NCBI GenBank assembly: GCA_947565635.1 | Contig: CANOGU010000014.1 | Coordinates: forward strand, 1 to 58,442 | Length of the DNA stretch: 58,442 bases | Direction of reading: 5' to 3' | DNA from: an uncultured Lactobacillus sp. | GTDB lineage: Bacteria > Bacillota > Bacilli > Lactobacillales > Lactobacillaceae | The notes under the pieces: model-generated | What the model saw: the letters and a program-made list of their open reading frames with translations, nothing else | Databases searched by the model: none | Told to the model about the DNA's origin: nothing | Shown here: in pieces, positions 42,200-53,375 of the stretch | How positions within the stretch are numbered: the stretch's first letter is position 1 | How the letters are laid out: every line of letters starts with the position of its first letter | Position numbers and translations under genes: made by a program

Positions 42200-42231
42200 A
42201 AAAAAGCTTGAGTTTACTCAAGCTTTTTTTA
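42200..42231. terminator. Orphan terminator-like hairpin between divergent genes
   Basis: AAAAAAGCTTGAG (about 42200-42212) pairs with CTCAAGCTTTTTT (42218-42230). It lies between two divergent genes, where no known transcript needs ending, so it may end a small RNA or act as a leader element. Confidence 0.55.
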
Positions 42232-42307
42232 TACCCTTAGTAATGAGTATATAATTGACAAATGTTAAATATTTGTCAACAAATCCATTTATTTAAGGAA
42301 CATTTAA

Positions 42308-43456
42308 ATGAAAAGTTTATTTTTTCGCTTATACTTATGGGGAATGAGTTTCCTTGCAAGTCTTCGACCAATTAAAGAAAAGAATATTGTAGTTTTAAAT
42401 GGCTCAGGTAGATCCGGTTCAAACGGCTATTTATTTTATAAATATATTAAGGCAAAACATCCTGACTATAACATTACTTTAGTTGAGCCTTGGCCATCTT
42501 CTCACTTATCTTGGGAAACTTGGAAAAAAATTGGTACTGCTAGATATGTGATCACCACTCATCAACCTTTTAAAGCGCGACGAGATCAAGTTAACATTCA
42601 ATTCTGGCATGGCGTACCTTTAAAGCGTATGGGCTTTATGGCGCATAATACACGCTATCGTGATAATAAGCGTAACCAAAAGCTATGGCATAAAAATGCG
42701 GACCTGGTAACTTCAAGCTCCGATCTCTATGAAAGTTTAATGAGTGCTTGTATGGCAATTGAAGGTAAAAAATATCAAAAACTAGGTTTCCCTAGAATTG
42801 ATTACATTGATCAACCAGCAATTTCTAAGGAAAAATTACTAGCAGATTTATTTAAAACTAAGGATGATCAAGCACAAATAGGAATCTATATGCCAACTTT
42901 TCGCTATGAGTTAGAAGATAAGTTTGTTATGGAAGAAATAAAACAAGGTAATTATTTTGCTTTTCAAGATTTTGATCCTTATAAATTAAATGATGCTTTA
43001 AAAGCAAATCATCAGTATTTAATCGTGAAACTTCATCCTTATGAAATGCGGATGTTTGAAGATTTAAATAGTTACTTCTCAAATATTGCGTTCTTAAATA
43101 ATAGTTATTTATTTGAAAATGATCTTGATTTATATGAACTGCTCGGAAATACAGATTTCTTAATTACAGATTTCTCATCAATTTATTTTGATTACCTGCA
43201 CTTGGATAAGCCAATTATTTTTATTACTAATTATTTAAAACAGTACGAGAAAGTACGTGGCTTATTGTTAAGTCCATACGAAGATGTTACGCCGGGACCT
43301 TGTGTTAACTCACAAAAAGAACTTCTGCAAGTTTTGAGACATCCTGATGATCATCAATACAAAAATCAGCGTTTTGATTGGCGTGAGTTAATTGATGAAG
43401 TTGACTATCTTGATTCTTGCGAACCTATCTTTAATTACATGACAAAGAAGCTTTAG
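42308..43456 (+). CDS. CDP-glycerol:polyol glycerophosphotransferase (TagB/TagF-like)
   Basis: A 382-residue peripheral membrane enzyme that adds glycerol phosphate from CDP-glycerol to a lipid-linked wall polymer. Signature parts are the GSGRSGSNGYLFYKYI region, QFWHGVPLKRMG (about 97-108; catalytic His of HGxPxKxxG), VKLHPYEMR and LITDFSSIYFDYLHLDKPI, which binds the nucleotide. It is the size of a TagB-type primase rather than the longer TagF polymerase. It starts a four-gene unit with a flippase and glycosyltransferase, and depends on CDP-glycerol from TagD at 27.8 kb. Confidence 0.9.
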   Translation: MKSLFFRLYLWGMSFLASLRPIKEKNIVVLNGSGRSGSNGYLFYKYIKAKHPDYNITLVEPWPSSHLSWETWKKIGTARYVITTHQPFKARRDQVNIQFWHGVPLKRMGFMAHNTRYRDNKRNQKLWHKNADLVTSSSDLYESLMSACMAIEGKKYQKLGFPRIDYIDQPAISKEKLLADLFKTKDDQAQIGIYMPTFRYELEDKFVMEEIKQGNYFAFQDFDPYKLNDALKANHQYLIVKLHPYEMRMFEDLNSYFSNIAFLNNSYLFENDLDLYELLGNTDFLITDFSSIYFDYLHLDKPIIFITNYLKQYEKVRGLLLSPYEDVTPGPCVNSQKELLQVLRHPDDHQYKNQRFDWRELIDEVDYLDSCEPIFNYMTKKL

Positions 43457-43467
43457 AGGAAAAAGTA

Positions 43468-44904
43468 GTGAAGCGAACTTTTCTTAATATTTTATATAAT
43501 GCGGTCTACCAGATTTTTCTAGTTTTAGTACCGTTAATTACCGTTCCATATTTGTCTCGAGTTTTAGGACCTAAGACTTATGGTATTTATGGCAGTGTTA
43601 ATAATACTGTGCAGTTTTTAATGGTATTTTGTACTTTGTCAGTTTCTTATATTGGAATACGAACTGTTTCTCGAACTAGAACTTATGGAACACTGCAAGA
43701 ATTGACTGATGCTTTTTGGGGTCTATGGTATTTTCAGGCAATTGCCGGATTAGTTACGATTTTAATTACGTTGTTAATTACTAACATTTTTCATATTCAA
43801 TATTGGAACTATTTGATCTTAATGGTGCCATATTTAATCTCGGCACAAGTTGATATTTCATGGTTCTTTCAAGGATTAGCAGATTTTGGACGAGTGGTTT
43901 TAAAAAATACTGCTGTTAAATTAGCAAGTGTAGTTTTGATCTTGCTATTAATTAAATCACCAGCTGACCTTTGGAAGTACTTTTTAATTATGTCAGTTTC
44001 AACTATGCTAGGGTCATTTGTTTTTTGGCTTGATATCCATCGCTATGTTGGTAAACCGGTTAATCATTTTTATAAATATAAAACTACGATTGTTTCTATC
44101 ATTACTTTGATGATTCCGCAGATTGCTACACAAATTTATACGTCACTTGATAAGCCGATTTTGGGCTTCTTTAGCAATTCAACGCAGGTTGCCTTTTATG
44201 ATAATTCGCAAAGAATTTCTAATATGATCTTGGGAGTAATTACTAGTATTTCTTTAGTTATCATGCCAAAAATGGCTAGTGAAGAAAAAGAAACGCAAAA
44301 AGTTGTTTTAAAAAAGTCTCTTGAGGCAACGACAATGCTTGGTACTTTATTTGCGGTAATTATTATGGCTAACACTAAGCAGTTTGTACCATTTTTCTTC
44401 GGTAAAAAGTTTATTCCGATGACTCCTTTAATGTTCTTCTTTACCTTAACGATTATTATGATTCCTATGGGAGGAGTATTTGCTAATCAATTCGCATTAG
44501 CTAACAGGAGAGATAAAGAATATGCTATCCCAGTAGTTATTGGAGCAATCATTGAAGTCGTATTAGCGGCTTTATTAGATCGGCCATACGGAGCAGTTGG
44601 GGCAACAATCGCAATTTTAATAACGGAATTTGTAGTTCTAATTTTACGACTTTGGATTGTGAGAGATGATTATAATTTTAAAGAAGCTTTTTATGATGTA
44701 CCTAAGTATTTCTTAATTGGAATAATCACGCTAATTGCTGGTATGTTCATGCCTAACTTAATTAATTCAAGTTTTTTAAATATGGCAGTCAAGTCGATTT
44801 TAATGTTGATTATTTATGCAGTAATTATGTTTATAATGAAGTTGGACTTTAATCAAGATATTACAGATTTTATTGCACGCTTTCTTAGAAAGGTAAAAAG
44901 ATGA
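43468..44904 (+). CDS. Polysaccharide/teichoic acid flippase (Wzx, MOP superfamily)
   Basis: A 478-residue membrane protein with about 12-14 helices. The N-terminal NAVYQIFLVLVPLITVPYLS and the following LGPKTYGIYG are the standard opening of oligosaccharide flippases, with a LDKPILGFFSNSTQVAFYD block typical of RfbX-like members. It moves lipid-linked oligosaccharide units across the membrane. The GTG start follows GAGGAAAAAG about 8 bases ahead and 11 bases after the preceding gene. The next gene overlaps it by four bases (ATGA). Confidence 0.9.
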   Translation: MKRTFLNILYNAVYQIFLVLVPLITVPYLSRVLGPKTYGIYGSVNNTVQFLMVFCTLSVSYIGIRTVSRTRTYGTLQELTDAFWGLWYFQAIAGLVTILITLLITNIFHIQYWNYLILMVPYLISAQVDISWFFQGLADFGRVVLKNTAVKLASVVLILLLIKSPADLWKYFLIMSVSTMLGSFVFWLDIHRYVGKPVNHFYKYKTTIVSIITLMIPQIATQIYTSLDKPILGFFSNSTQVAFYDNSQRISNMILGVITSISLVIMPKMASEEKETQKVVLKKSLEATTMLGTLFAVIIMANTKQFVPFFFGKKFIPMTPLMFFFTLTIIMIPMGGVFANQFALANRRDKEYAIPVVIGAIIEVVLAALLDRPYGAVGATIAILITEFVVLILRLWIVRDDYNFKEAFYDVPKYFLIGIITLIAGMFMPNLINSSFLNMAVKSILMLIIYAVIMFIMKLDFNQDITDFIARFLRKVKR

Positions 44905-45602
44905 TCCCTAAAAAAATTCACTACGTTTGGGTAGGGCATAATCCTAAGTTACCATTAGTTGAGGAATGTATTGCAACTTGGAAAAAGAAATTGCCTGACT
45001 ATGAATTTATTGAGTGGAATGAAGATAGCTTTGATATGCATGAAAATAAGTATATTGAACAAGCTTATCAAGCAAAAAAATGGGCTTTTGTGTCAGACTA
45101 TATTCGTGCTCGTGCGATTTATGAGCAAGGTGGAATTTACTTAGATACAGACGTTAGAATTCTTAAAAAATTAGATCCACTTTTAAGTAATCATGCTTTT
45201 ATTGGGTTTGAGAACAATGACTACTTATCAGCCGCTATCTTTGGCGCGGAAGTACATCATCCCTTTATAAAAGATATACTCGACTATTATCAGGATAAAA
45301 AATTTACTTTTGATAAAAATAATCAAATGGCTGGTGTAAACAGCTTGTCAGTAACTGATATTTTAAAAGGGAAATACGGCCTAAAAACAGGTAATTATGA
45401 ACAAAGATTAAAGGCTGGCATTCATGTCTATCCAGATGGTGTTTTGTGTAATCCTAGTAAAGACTCATATTCAATTCACTTGTTCACGGGTACTTGGATA
45501 GATGGACAGGAGACAGTAAAGCAAAAAATTGTAACGGCTTTAAAGAGAAGAATCTCTTCTCCAAAACAGGCTAGTTTATATCAAAAATTAATTCGAAAAT
45601 GA
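44901..45602 (+). CDS. Glycosyltransferase with DXD motif (GT32-like, capsular/teichoic polysaccharide)
   Basis: A 233-residue transferase. IPKKIHYVWVGHNPKLP at the N-terminus, WAFVSDYIRARAIYEQGGIY and LDTDVRIL (the DXD motif, near residue 90) are the signature of small GT32-type transferases of wall and capsule gene clusters. It overlaps the flippase by four bases and the next gene by four bases, so translation is coupled. It probably decorates the polymer handled by the flippase; the sugar is unknown. Confidence 0.88.
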   Translation: MIPKKIHYVWVGHNPKLPLVEECIATWKKKLPDYEFIEWNEDSFDMHENKYIEQAYQAKKWAFVSDYIRARAIYEQGGIYLDTDVRILKKLDPLLSNHAFIGFENNDYLSAAIFGAEVHHPFIKDILDYYQDKKFTFDKNNQMAGVNSLSVTDILKGKYGLKTGNYEQRLKAGIHVYPDGVLCNPSKDSYSIHLFTGTWIDGQETVKQKIVTALKRRISSPKQASLYQKLIRK

Positions 45603-46057
45603 ATCAAGAAGAGTTACAAAAATTAGTAGAAGAAATTTCGTTGAAATATTTTCATGTGCCGTTTAAGTATGAGGTCAAAATTAATAATCGTATGACAACT
45701 ACTGGAGGAAGATACTTTCTTAATGATCACCATATTGATATTAATGGTCATTTTTTAGAAGAAAAATATCGCTCAGATCTTATTGGAATTATTAAACATG
45801 AATTAACGCATTATCATTTACATTTAGCAGGTGGAGGCTACCAGCATCGAAATCGTGATTTTAAAAATCTTCTAGCTTATGTTGGTGGCAGTCGATATGC
45901 ACCAGATCTTGGCTTAAGGCGTAGACAGAAGAAAAAATATATTTACGAATGCGAAAATTGCCACCTTCAATATCCGCGTGTTAGAAGAGTCAATACGCGG
46001 AAATATCGATGTGGTAAATGTGGCGGAAGACTAGTCTTAGTAAAGAAAAATAAATAA
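45599..46057 (+). CDS. SprT-like zinc metalloprotein
   Basis: A 152-residue protein of the SprT family. The metalloprotease motif HELTH places His67, Glu68 and His71 in IIKHELTHYHLH. The C-terminal zinc ribbon has two CxxC pairs (YECENCHLQYP and YRCGKCGGRLV). The family resembles the N-terminal part of Spartan proteases acting on DNA-protein crosslinks, but the bacterial role is not established. It overlaps the glycosyltransferase gene by four bases (ATGA), an unusual partner for a surface-polymer unit. Confidence 0.88.
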   Translation: MNQEELQKLVEEISLKYFHVPFKYEVKINNRMTTTGGRYFLNDHHIDINGHFLEEKYRSDLIGIIKHELTHYHLHLAGGGYQHRNRDFKNLLAYVGGSRYAPDLGLRRRQKKKYIYECENCHLQYPRVRRVNTRKYRCGKCGGRLVLVKKNK

Positions 46058-46072
46058 AAACCAAAAATCCAT

Positions 46073-46101
46073 TTGCTAAAAGAAAAATTATCTGGTATAT
46101 T
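46073..46101 (+). promoter_or_regulatory. Promoter of tRNA-Leu
   Basis: TTGCTA (46073-46078) and TATATT (46096-46101), 17 bases apart, 11 bases ahead of the tRNA. Confidence 0.6.
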
Positions 46102-46112
46102 AGTTAAGTACC

Positions 46113-46198
46113 GCGGGCGTGGCGGAATGGCAGACGCGCAAGACTAAGGATCTTGTGATCGCTTTTAGATCGTGGAAGTTCGAGTCTTCTCGCCCGCA
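46113..46198 (+). tRNA. tRNA-Leu, anticodon AAG
   Basis: An 86-base class II tRNA: acceptor GCGGGCG pairs with CGCCCGC, anticodon stem CAAGA/TCTTG around CTAAGGA (anticodon AAG), long variable arm, T loop TTCGAGT. The discriminator is A; CCA is not encoded. Confidence 0.9.
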
Positions 46199-46206
46199 CT
46201 ACTAAG

Positions 46207-46238
46207 AAAAGGAAGTCGCAAATGCGGCTTCCTTTTTT
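46207..46238 (+). terminator. Terminator after tRNA-Leu
   Basis: AAAAGGAAGTCGCA (46207-46220) pairs with TGCGGCTTCCTTTT (46223-46236) with one G-U pair. Confidence 0.8.
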
Positions 46239-46272
46239 GCTAAAGTTAAAAATTAATAAAGCAGGAAAGACT

Positions 46273-46890
46273 ATGATTAATAAAAAAACTTTTAGAATTG
46301 CCATTAGTGCTATTTTTATTGCAATTATTTTAGTTCAAACATTTGTCCCTTATATTGGCTATATTCGCATTTTACCAGGCTTGCCATCAATTACGACTAT
46401 ACCTTTGACTGTTGCTTTGGCTGGCTGCTTAATGGGACCGGGATTTGGGACAACTATTGGTTTATTTTGGGGATTATTGAGCTTATTTGTAGCTTATACA
46501 CAGCCGGGCGATATCGTCAGTATGCTGTTATTCCGCAATGTTTTGATTGCATTAGTTCCTCGTGCAGCCGCAGGTTTTATTGCAGGGATGATCGGACAAG
46601 CTGCTAAGGATGATTCTAATTTGCAAAAAACTGTTGTTTATACCATAGCTGGTTTATGTACTTCACTTGCTAATACATTATTAGTAATCGGTATTACTAG
46701 TTTATGGTATATGAAAGATCCGTCGGTTTTACTTCATTCATTGGGGCAAACTCAAAATTCAGCTCCTTTAATTGCTATCTTAATAAGTGTTTTGGGTGTT
46801 AATGGTATTGTAGAATTAATATTTACTGCTGTTCTTACCCCAGCAATTGCACTGCCTTTAAAGCAAGTGATGAGAAGGAAGATGAATTAA
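46273..46890 (+). CDS. ECF transporter S component (substrate-binding membrane subunit)
   Basis: A 205-residue membrane protein with about six helices. Such S components bind a vitamin or other micronutrient and join the shared energy-coupling module (EcfA, EcfA', EcfT), which is not in this window. Family-like features are IAISAIFIAIILVQTFVPYI and the loop ILPGLPSITTIPLTVALAG. The ATG at 46273 is chosen because GCAGGAAAG lies ahead, while an in-frame ATG at 46222 is inside the preceding terminator. The substrate cannot be assigned. Next gene follows at one base. Confidence 0.75.
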   Translation: MINKKTFRIAISAIFIAIILVQTFVPYIGYIRILPGLPSITTIPLTVALAGCLMGPGFGTTIGLFWGLLSLFVAYTQPGDIVSMLLFRNVLIALVPRAAAGFIAGMIGQAAKDDSNLQKTVVYTIAGLCTSLANTLLVIGITSLWYMKDPSVLLHSLGQTQNSAPLIAILISVLGVNGIVELIFTAVLTPAIALPLKQVMRRKMN

Positions 46891-46891
46891 A

Positions 46892-47518
46892 ATGTCACGC
46901 AGACGCCGTCAAAAAAATATTCAATATGTAGTTGCAAGAGCTTTTGCTATTTGTTTTACTTTGGTAATAATTTTATCGGGATTTTTGTATTGGCGTCATC
47001 AGGTCGTGACTAATGAAAGATTACGACAAGAGCAGTTAGAAAAAGAACGCTCTCTTCAAAATAAGGAAAATTTTATCAAGGTAGTAGCTCCAATTGCTCA
47101 AAGAGCCGATAAACCTTATGGACTTTTTCCTAGTGTCACGATTGCCCAAGCGTGTTTAGAGAGTAACTTTGGTCAAAGCGAACTCTCTAAAAAATACAAT
47201 AATTTGTTTGGTGTAAAGGGAACGGATCCTAATACAAGTAAAGAGTTGACTACTTCTGAATTTGTGAATGACCACTGGGAGACGGTAACGGGACGCTTTC
47301 GTGTATATGAATCTTACGACGAATCTATCCAAGCTCATACACGTTTATTTGTAAATGGAACAAGCTGGAATAGAAATCAATATCAACATGTTTTAGTGGC
47401 TAAAGATTATGCTAGCCAGGCGCAAGCTCTAGAGACAGATGGCTATGCAACAGATCCAGGTTATGCTAAAAAGCTTCTTGATTTAATTAAAGAGTTTAAT
47501 TTAACACAATATGATTAA
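46892..47518 (+). CDS. Membrane-anchored glucosaminidase (GH73, LytG-like)
   Basis: A 208-residue type II membrane protein. The basic N-terminus (MSRRRRQKNI) precedes one membrane helix (about 15-33). The GH73 domain follows with LFPSVTIAQACLESNFGQS; Glu90 is the likely catalytic acid, and NNLFGVKG comes soon after. It cleaves peptidoglycan after N-acetylglucosamine and may remodel the wall during growth. It begins one base after the S-component gene. No repeat or LysM anchoring domain is seen, so it stays bound by its N-terminal helix. Confidence 0.88.
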   Translation: MSRRRRQKNIQYVVARAFAICFTLVIILSGFLYWRHQVVTNERLRQEQLEKERSLQNKENFIKVVAPIAQRADKPYGLFPSVTIAQACLESNFGQSELSKKYNNLFGVKGTDPNTSKELTTSEFVNDHWETVTGRFRVYESYDESIQAHTRLFVNGTSWNRNQYQHVLVAKDYASQAQALETDGYATDPGYAKKLLDLIKEFNLTQYD

Positions 47519-47522
47519 TTCC

Positions 47523-47562
47523 AAAACAACGATAGTTAAGTTAAAAGCTATCGTTGTTTTTT
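47523..47562 (+). terminator. Terminator after the glucosaminidase gene
   Basis: AAAACAACGATAG (47523-47535) pairs with CTATCGTTGTTTT (47548-47560). A TATAAT at 47565-47570, right after it, is a likely -10 box for the pcrA operon. Confidence 0.8.
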
Positions 47563-47617
47563 GTTATAATAGACAAGTCTATTTTAGTGTTTGAGTAATT
47601 AAGAAAAGGAAGAAGCA

Positions 47618-49861
47618 ATGAGCGAAGAAACAATTCTTGCAGGATTAAATCCTCAGCAGAAAAAAGCTGTGCAGTGTACTGAAGGTCCACTTTTAGTAGT
47701 TGCTGGAGCTGGTAGTGGAAAGACATCAGTTTTAACACGTCGAATTGCCTATTTAATTGAAGAAAAAGGCGTTGCACCATGGAATGTTTTAGCCATTACT
47801 TTTACTAATAAGGCAGCTAGCGAAATGAAGGAGCGTGTTCAAAAGCTCTTAGGACCAGCTGCTGATAGTGTTTGGATGTCTACCTTCCATGCTTTGTGCG
47901 TTCGCATTTTACGCCGAGATGCAGAAAAAATTGGCTATTCAAACAATTTTTCAATTGCAGATTCTGCAGAGCAGTTGACTTTAATTAAGCGAATTGAAAA
48001 AGATCTTAATATTGATCCTAAATTGTATGATCCAAAAGCAATTTTAGGTGCTATTTCTAATGGGAAAAATGACTTGCTTACTCCTAAAAATTTTAAGGAA
48101 CAAGCAGCCAGTCCTTTTGAAAAAGTAACTGCTCAAATTTATGCAGAATATCAACACCGTTTAAAGCGTGATCAAATTATGGATTTTGATGATTTGATTA
48201 TGCAAACTTTAATTTTATTCAAAAAAGATAAAGAAACGCTTCATTATTATCAAAATAAGTTCCGCTATATTCTAGTAGATGAGTATCAGGATACAAATGA
48301 AGCTCAATATCAGCTTTGTGTTGCTTTAGCTGCTCAATATAAAAATATTTGTGTTGTTGGGGATGCTGATCAATCTATTTATGGTTGGCGCGGAGCCAAC
48401 ATGGAAAATATCCTTAACTTTGAACATGATTATCAAGATGATGAAGTTAATACAATTAAACTAGAACAAAACTACCGTTCCACTGGCCATATCTTAGATG
48501 CAGCCAACTCAGTAATTAAGAACAATCAAAATCGTAAACCTAAGAAACTTTGGACTGATAAGGGTGATGGAGATAAGATTAATTACTATCGCGCTCAGAG
48601 CGGAAACGATGAGGCCTTGTTTATTGTTTCGAAGATTAATGAAGAAATAAAGCAAAATAAGCGTGATTACAAGGACTTTGCTGTACTTTACCGGACAAAT
48701 GCACAGTCTCGTAATGTCGAAGAAGCTTTAGTTAAGTCAAACATTCCTTATCGGATTGTTGGTGGCCATAAGTTTTATGATCGAAAAGAAATTAAAGACA
48801 TTTTAGCTTATTTAAAAGTAGTTGCTAATCCAGCGGATTCCATGAGCTTTAACCGTATTATCAACGTTCCAAAGCGTGGCTTAGGTCCAACAACGATGGC
48901 CAAATTTAATGGTTTTGCTAATGATAATGACTTTACAGTAGAAGAAACATTTAAAAACTTGAGTTTAGCTCCAATTACTGGCCGTCCTGCTAAAACTTTG
49001 TCTATCTTTGGAACTAACTTAAGAGATGCAATTGAATACAGTAAGACACATACTGTAACTGGTTTGACCGAAAAGCTATTAGCTGATTTTGGTTATAAAG
49101 AAGCCCTCGAAAACGAACATACTATTGAAGCTGATACTCGTTTAGAGAACTTGAATGAATTCTTAACTGTTACTAAGCGATTTGATGATAATTATGATCC
49201 AGAAGATGAAAACTCAACTGCTTTAGGTGATTTTCTTTCAGAAATCTCACTTTTAAGTGATCAAGATGACTTGGAAAACCAAGATAATCAAGTTGCCTTA
49301 ATGACACTCCATGCAGCTAAAGGACTAGAATTTCCAGTTGTTTTCTTGGTAGGAATGGAAGAAGGCTTATTCCCACTTTCAAGAGCAGCAAGCGATCCAA
49401 GCGAGCTTGAAGAAGAGAGACGTTTAGCATATGTAGGAATTACGCGTGCCGAAAAGAAACTTTACATCACTAATGCTTTTTCTAGAATGATGTATGGGCA
49501 TCCTCAAAATAATCAACCATCGCGTTTTATTGATGAAATTGAGAATAAGGACTTAGAATTTATTAATCCAGTTCAATCTAGTTCTTCAATTTCTGTTCCT
49601 TTTGCTAAAAGTAGCGAGAGAGCAAATTCTCAAGTTTATCGAACAAAAGTAAAAATTGAAACTGCTAAAAAGGCAAGCGGTGCTGTTGGTGCTGATAAAA
49701 AGTCTTGGAATGTTGGAGATCAAGTATCTCATAAGGCTTGGGGTAAAGGTGTTGTAGTAAAAGTTAATGGTACTGGTGAAGACATGGAATTAGATATTGC
49801 CTTTGCTAGCCAAGGTGTAAAACGCCTTTTAGCTGCCTTTGCACCGATTAAAAAGATATAA
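47618..49861 (+). CDS. pcrA: ATP-dependent DNA helicase PcrA (UvrD/Rep family)
   Basis: A 747-residue superfamily 1A 3'-5' helicase acting in DNA repair and removal of proteins from DNA. Walker A is AGAGSGKTSVL (about 29-39). Walker B with the helicase motif II is LVDEYQDTNEAQ, and motif III/IV stretches such as GDADQSIYGWRGA and TLHAAKGLEFPVVF are all present, with ITRAEKKL at motif VI. The C-terminus carries the Tudor-like WNVGDQVSHKAWGKGVVV segment that contacts RNA polymerase in PcrA. AGGAAG precedes the ATG. It leads the operon that continues with ligA. Confidence 0.97.
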   Translation: MSEETILAGLNPQQKKAVQCTEGPLLVVAGAGSGKTSVLTRRIAYLIEEKGVAPWNVLAITFTNKAASEMKERVQKLLGPAADSVWMSTFHALCVRILRRDAEKIGYSNNFSIADSAEQLTLIKRIEKDLNIDPKLYDPKAILGAISNGKNDLLTPKNFKEQAASPFEKVTAQIYAEYQHRLKRDQIMDFDDLIMQTLILFKKDKETLHYYQNKFRYILVDEYQDTNEAQYQLCVALAAQYKNICVVGDADQSIYGWRGANMENILNFEHDYQDDEVNTIKLEQNYRSTGHILDAANSVIKNNQNRKPKKLWTDKGDGDKINYYRAQSGNDEALFIVSKINEEIKQNKRDYKDFAVLYRTNAQSRNVEEALVKSNIPYRIVGGHKFYDRKEIKDILAYLKVVANPADSMSFNRIINVPKRGLGPTTMAKFNGFANDNDFTVEETFKNLSLAPITGRPAKTLSIFGTNLRDAIEYSKTHTVTGLTEKLLADFGYKEALENEHTIEADTRLENLNEFLTVTKRFDDNYDPEDENSTALGDFLSEISLLSDQDDLENQDNQVALMTLHAAKGLEFPVVFLVGMEEGLFPLSRAASDPSELEEERRLAYVGITRAEKKLYITNAFSRMMYGHPQNNQPSRFIDEIENKDLEFINPVQSSSSISVPFAKSSERANSQVYRTKVKIETAKKASGAVGADKKSWNVGDQVSHKAWGKGVVVKVNGTGEDMELDIAFASQGVKRLLAAFAPIKKI

Positions 49862-49886
49862 TTGAAGTAAAAGCAGTTTGATTTAG

Positions 49887-51908
<2,022 letters not shown>

Positions 51909-51922
51909 GAAGGATAAATAAA

Positions 51923-53062
51923 TTGAAAAGATTTTTGCAAATAGCATTGCTAGTAGCAACTGGTTTAAGTTTAAGTGCATGTGGCAATTTAAAAAATTCT
52001 GATCTTGCCAATAACCCTACAACTTCAACTACAAAGAAAAAGAGCTATCAAACAACTAGTACAAGTAAAAATGGTTATAATGTTCTTTTAAAAGATGGTG
52101 AATATGTAACTAGTCCAATTGAAGGAATTACGGAAAATACTGGTGATAACAATGTAGATAGTCGTGCTTTAGAATCTGGATTAATTGACTTATCTCATAA
52201 TACTTTTTCAAGTAGTAAGTATGTTTTTCAAGAAGGGCAAAAAATTTCTGTTACTGATGCCACTGATTGGCTAGGAAGAAAGTCTAAAAGCAATCCAGAA
52301 GGCCTAAATGCAGAAAAAAGTACTAAAAAGAATTCATATAATCCAATTATTTTAGATCAAATTTTAGAACAAGATTTTTTGACTAAATCTAATTCTAGTT
52401 ACAAAATGGATGGTATGAGTGTTGGGCTAGCTCTTAACTCGGTTGATTACTACCAAAAAGTTAAAGATGGTCCCCAATATCATAAAGATATTTCTCGTGC
52501 AGAACAGGAGACTTTTGGTAAAGAAGCCGCTAATAAGTTGGTTTCGTATTTACGTAAAAAGAAGGGATTAAAAGATATCCCAATTTTGGTTGGACTTTTT
52601 AGTAAAACCAGTAAAGATTCTCTTGTAGGTGGAAATTACTTTGCATATGGAATTGCTGATGCAAATAGTAGTAAAATAAATGATTGGAAAACAGTCAATA
52701 ATCGTAGTCAAGTGCTACCGACTGTTGGAAGCGAAAAAGCAATCAATTCTACTGATGCAGCTTCATTTAGTGATTTTAAAGCAGCTATTCAAGGTTACTT
52801 CCCTAATATTAGTGGGGTAACAGCGACTGTTCATTATCAAAATAAAACTTTGACACAAATGAACATTACTGTAACTACCCAATTCTTTGGTTATGCGCAG
52901 ATTGAGAGTTTTTCAAGACTTGTATTGTCAGCTGCTAAGAAGTACTTACCTAAGGATGCACCAATAGAAATTAAGATTAATTCTGTTAATGATACGCAGG
53001 CATTAATCGCTAAGAATTCCGCAGACGATAGTTATTATGTCCACGTCTTTGGCGGTGAATAG
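51923..53062 (+). CDS. camS: CamS-family lipoprotein (sex pheromone precursor type)
   Basis: A 379-residue exported lipoprotein. The lipobox LSLSAC puts the lipid-bearing cysteine at residue 20, after a hydrophobic signal peptide that in enterococcal CamS gives rise to a peptide pheromone. The C-terminal domain is of the CamS type (the [18 protein letters not shown] stretch; [20 protein letters not shown]). The TTG start follows AGAAGGAT. It lies between ligA and gatC, an arrangement common in Firmicutes. A pheromone role here is unproven; its function in lactobacilli is unknown. Confidence 0.88.
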   Translation: MKRFLQIALLVATGLSLSACGNLKNSDLANNPTTSTTKKKSYQTTSTSKNGYNVLLKDGEYVTSPIEGITENTGDNNVDSRALESGLIDLSHNTFSSSKYVFQEGQKISVTDATDWLGRKSKSNPEGLNAEKSTKKNSYNPIILDQILEQDFLTKSNSSYKMDGMSVGLALNSVDYYQKVKDGPQYHKDISRAEQETFGKEAANKLVSYLRKKKGLKDIPILVGLFSKTSKDSLVGGNYFAYGIADANSSKINDWKTVNNRSQVLPTVGSEKAINSTDAASFSDFKAAIQGYFPNISGVTATVHYQNKTLTQMNITVTTQFFGYAQIESFSRLVLSAAKKYLPKDAPIEIKINSVNDTQALIAKNSADDSYYVHVFGGE

Positions 53063-53072
53063 GAGGCAAACG

Positions 53073-53375
53073 GTGAAAATTACAAAAGATGAAATCAATC
53101 ACGTTGCAGCACTATCTCGACTTGAGTTTGGTGAAGACGAAATTGATAAGTTTACTGAACAAATGGGTGACATTATCAATATGGCACATCAATTAGCCGA
53201 AGTTGATACTGAAGGAGTTCCTGAAACTGTTCAAGTTGTTGATCGAGAGACTGACTTTAGAGAAGACAAGCCTGAACATTGGGAAAGTCGCGCAGAATTA
53301 ATGAAGAATGTTCCTGAAAAAGCTGATGGCTTCATTAAGGTGCCAGTAATTATTGATAAGGATGATAATGAATAA
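53073..53375 (+). CDS. gatC: Glutamyl-tRNA(Gln)/aspartyl-tRNA(Asn) amidotransferase subunit C
   Basis: A 100-residue stabilising subunit of GatCAB, which makes Gln-tRNA(Gln) by amidating Glu-tRNA(Gln). The family pattern [17 protein letters not shown] opens it, and the FREDKPEH and FIKVPVIID stretches end it. The GTG at 53073 has AGGAGG 6 bases ahead and is the true start; upstream codons overlap camS. Its stop shares one base with the gatA start codon. The tRNA-Gln genes in this window are its substrates in the wider system. Confidence 0.96.

Noticed and set aside
46222-46272. Longer N-terminus for the ECF S component
   Set aside because: The ATG at 46222 lies in the tRNA-Leu terminator; 46273 has a ribosome binding site and a normal N-terminal helix.
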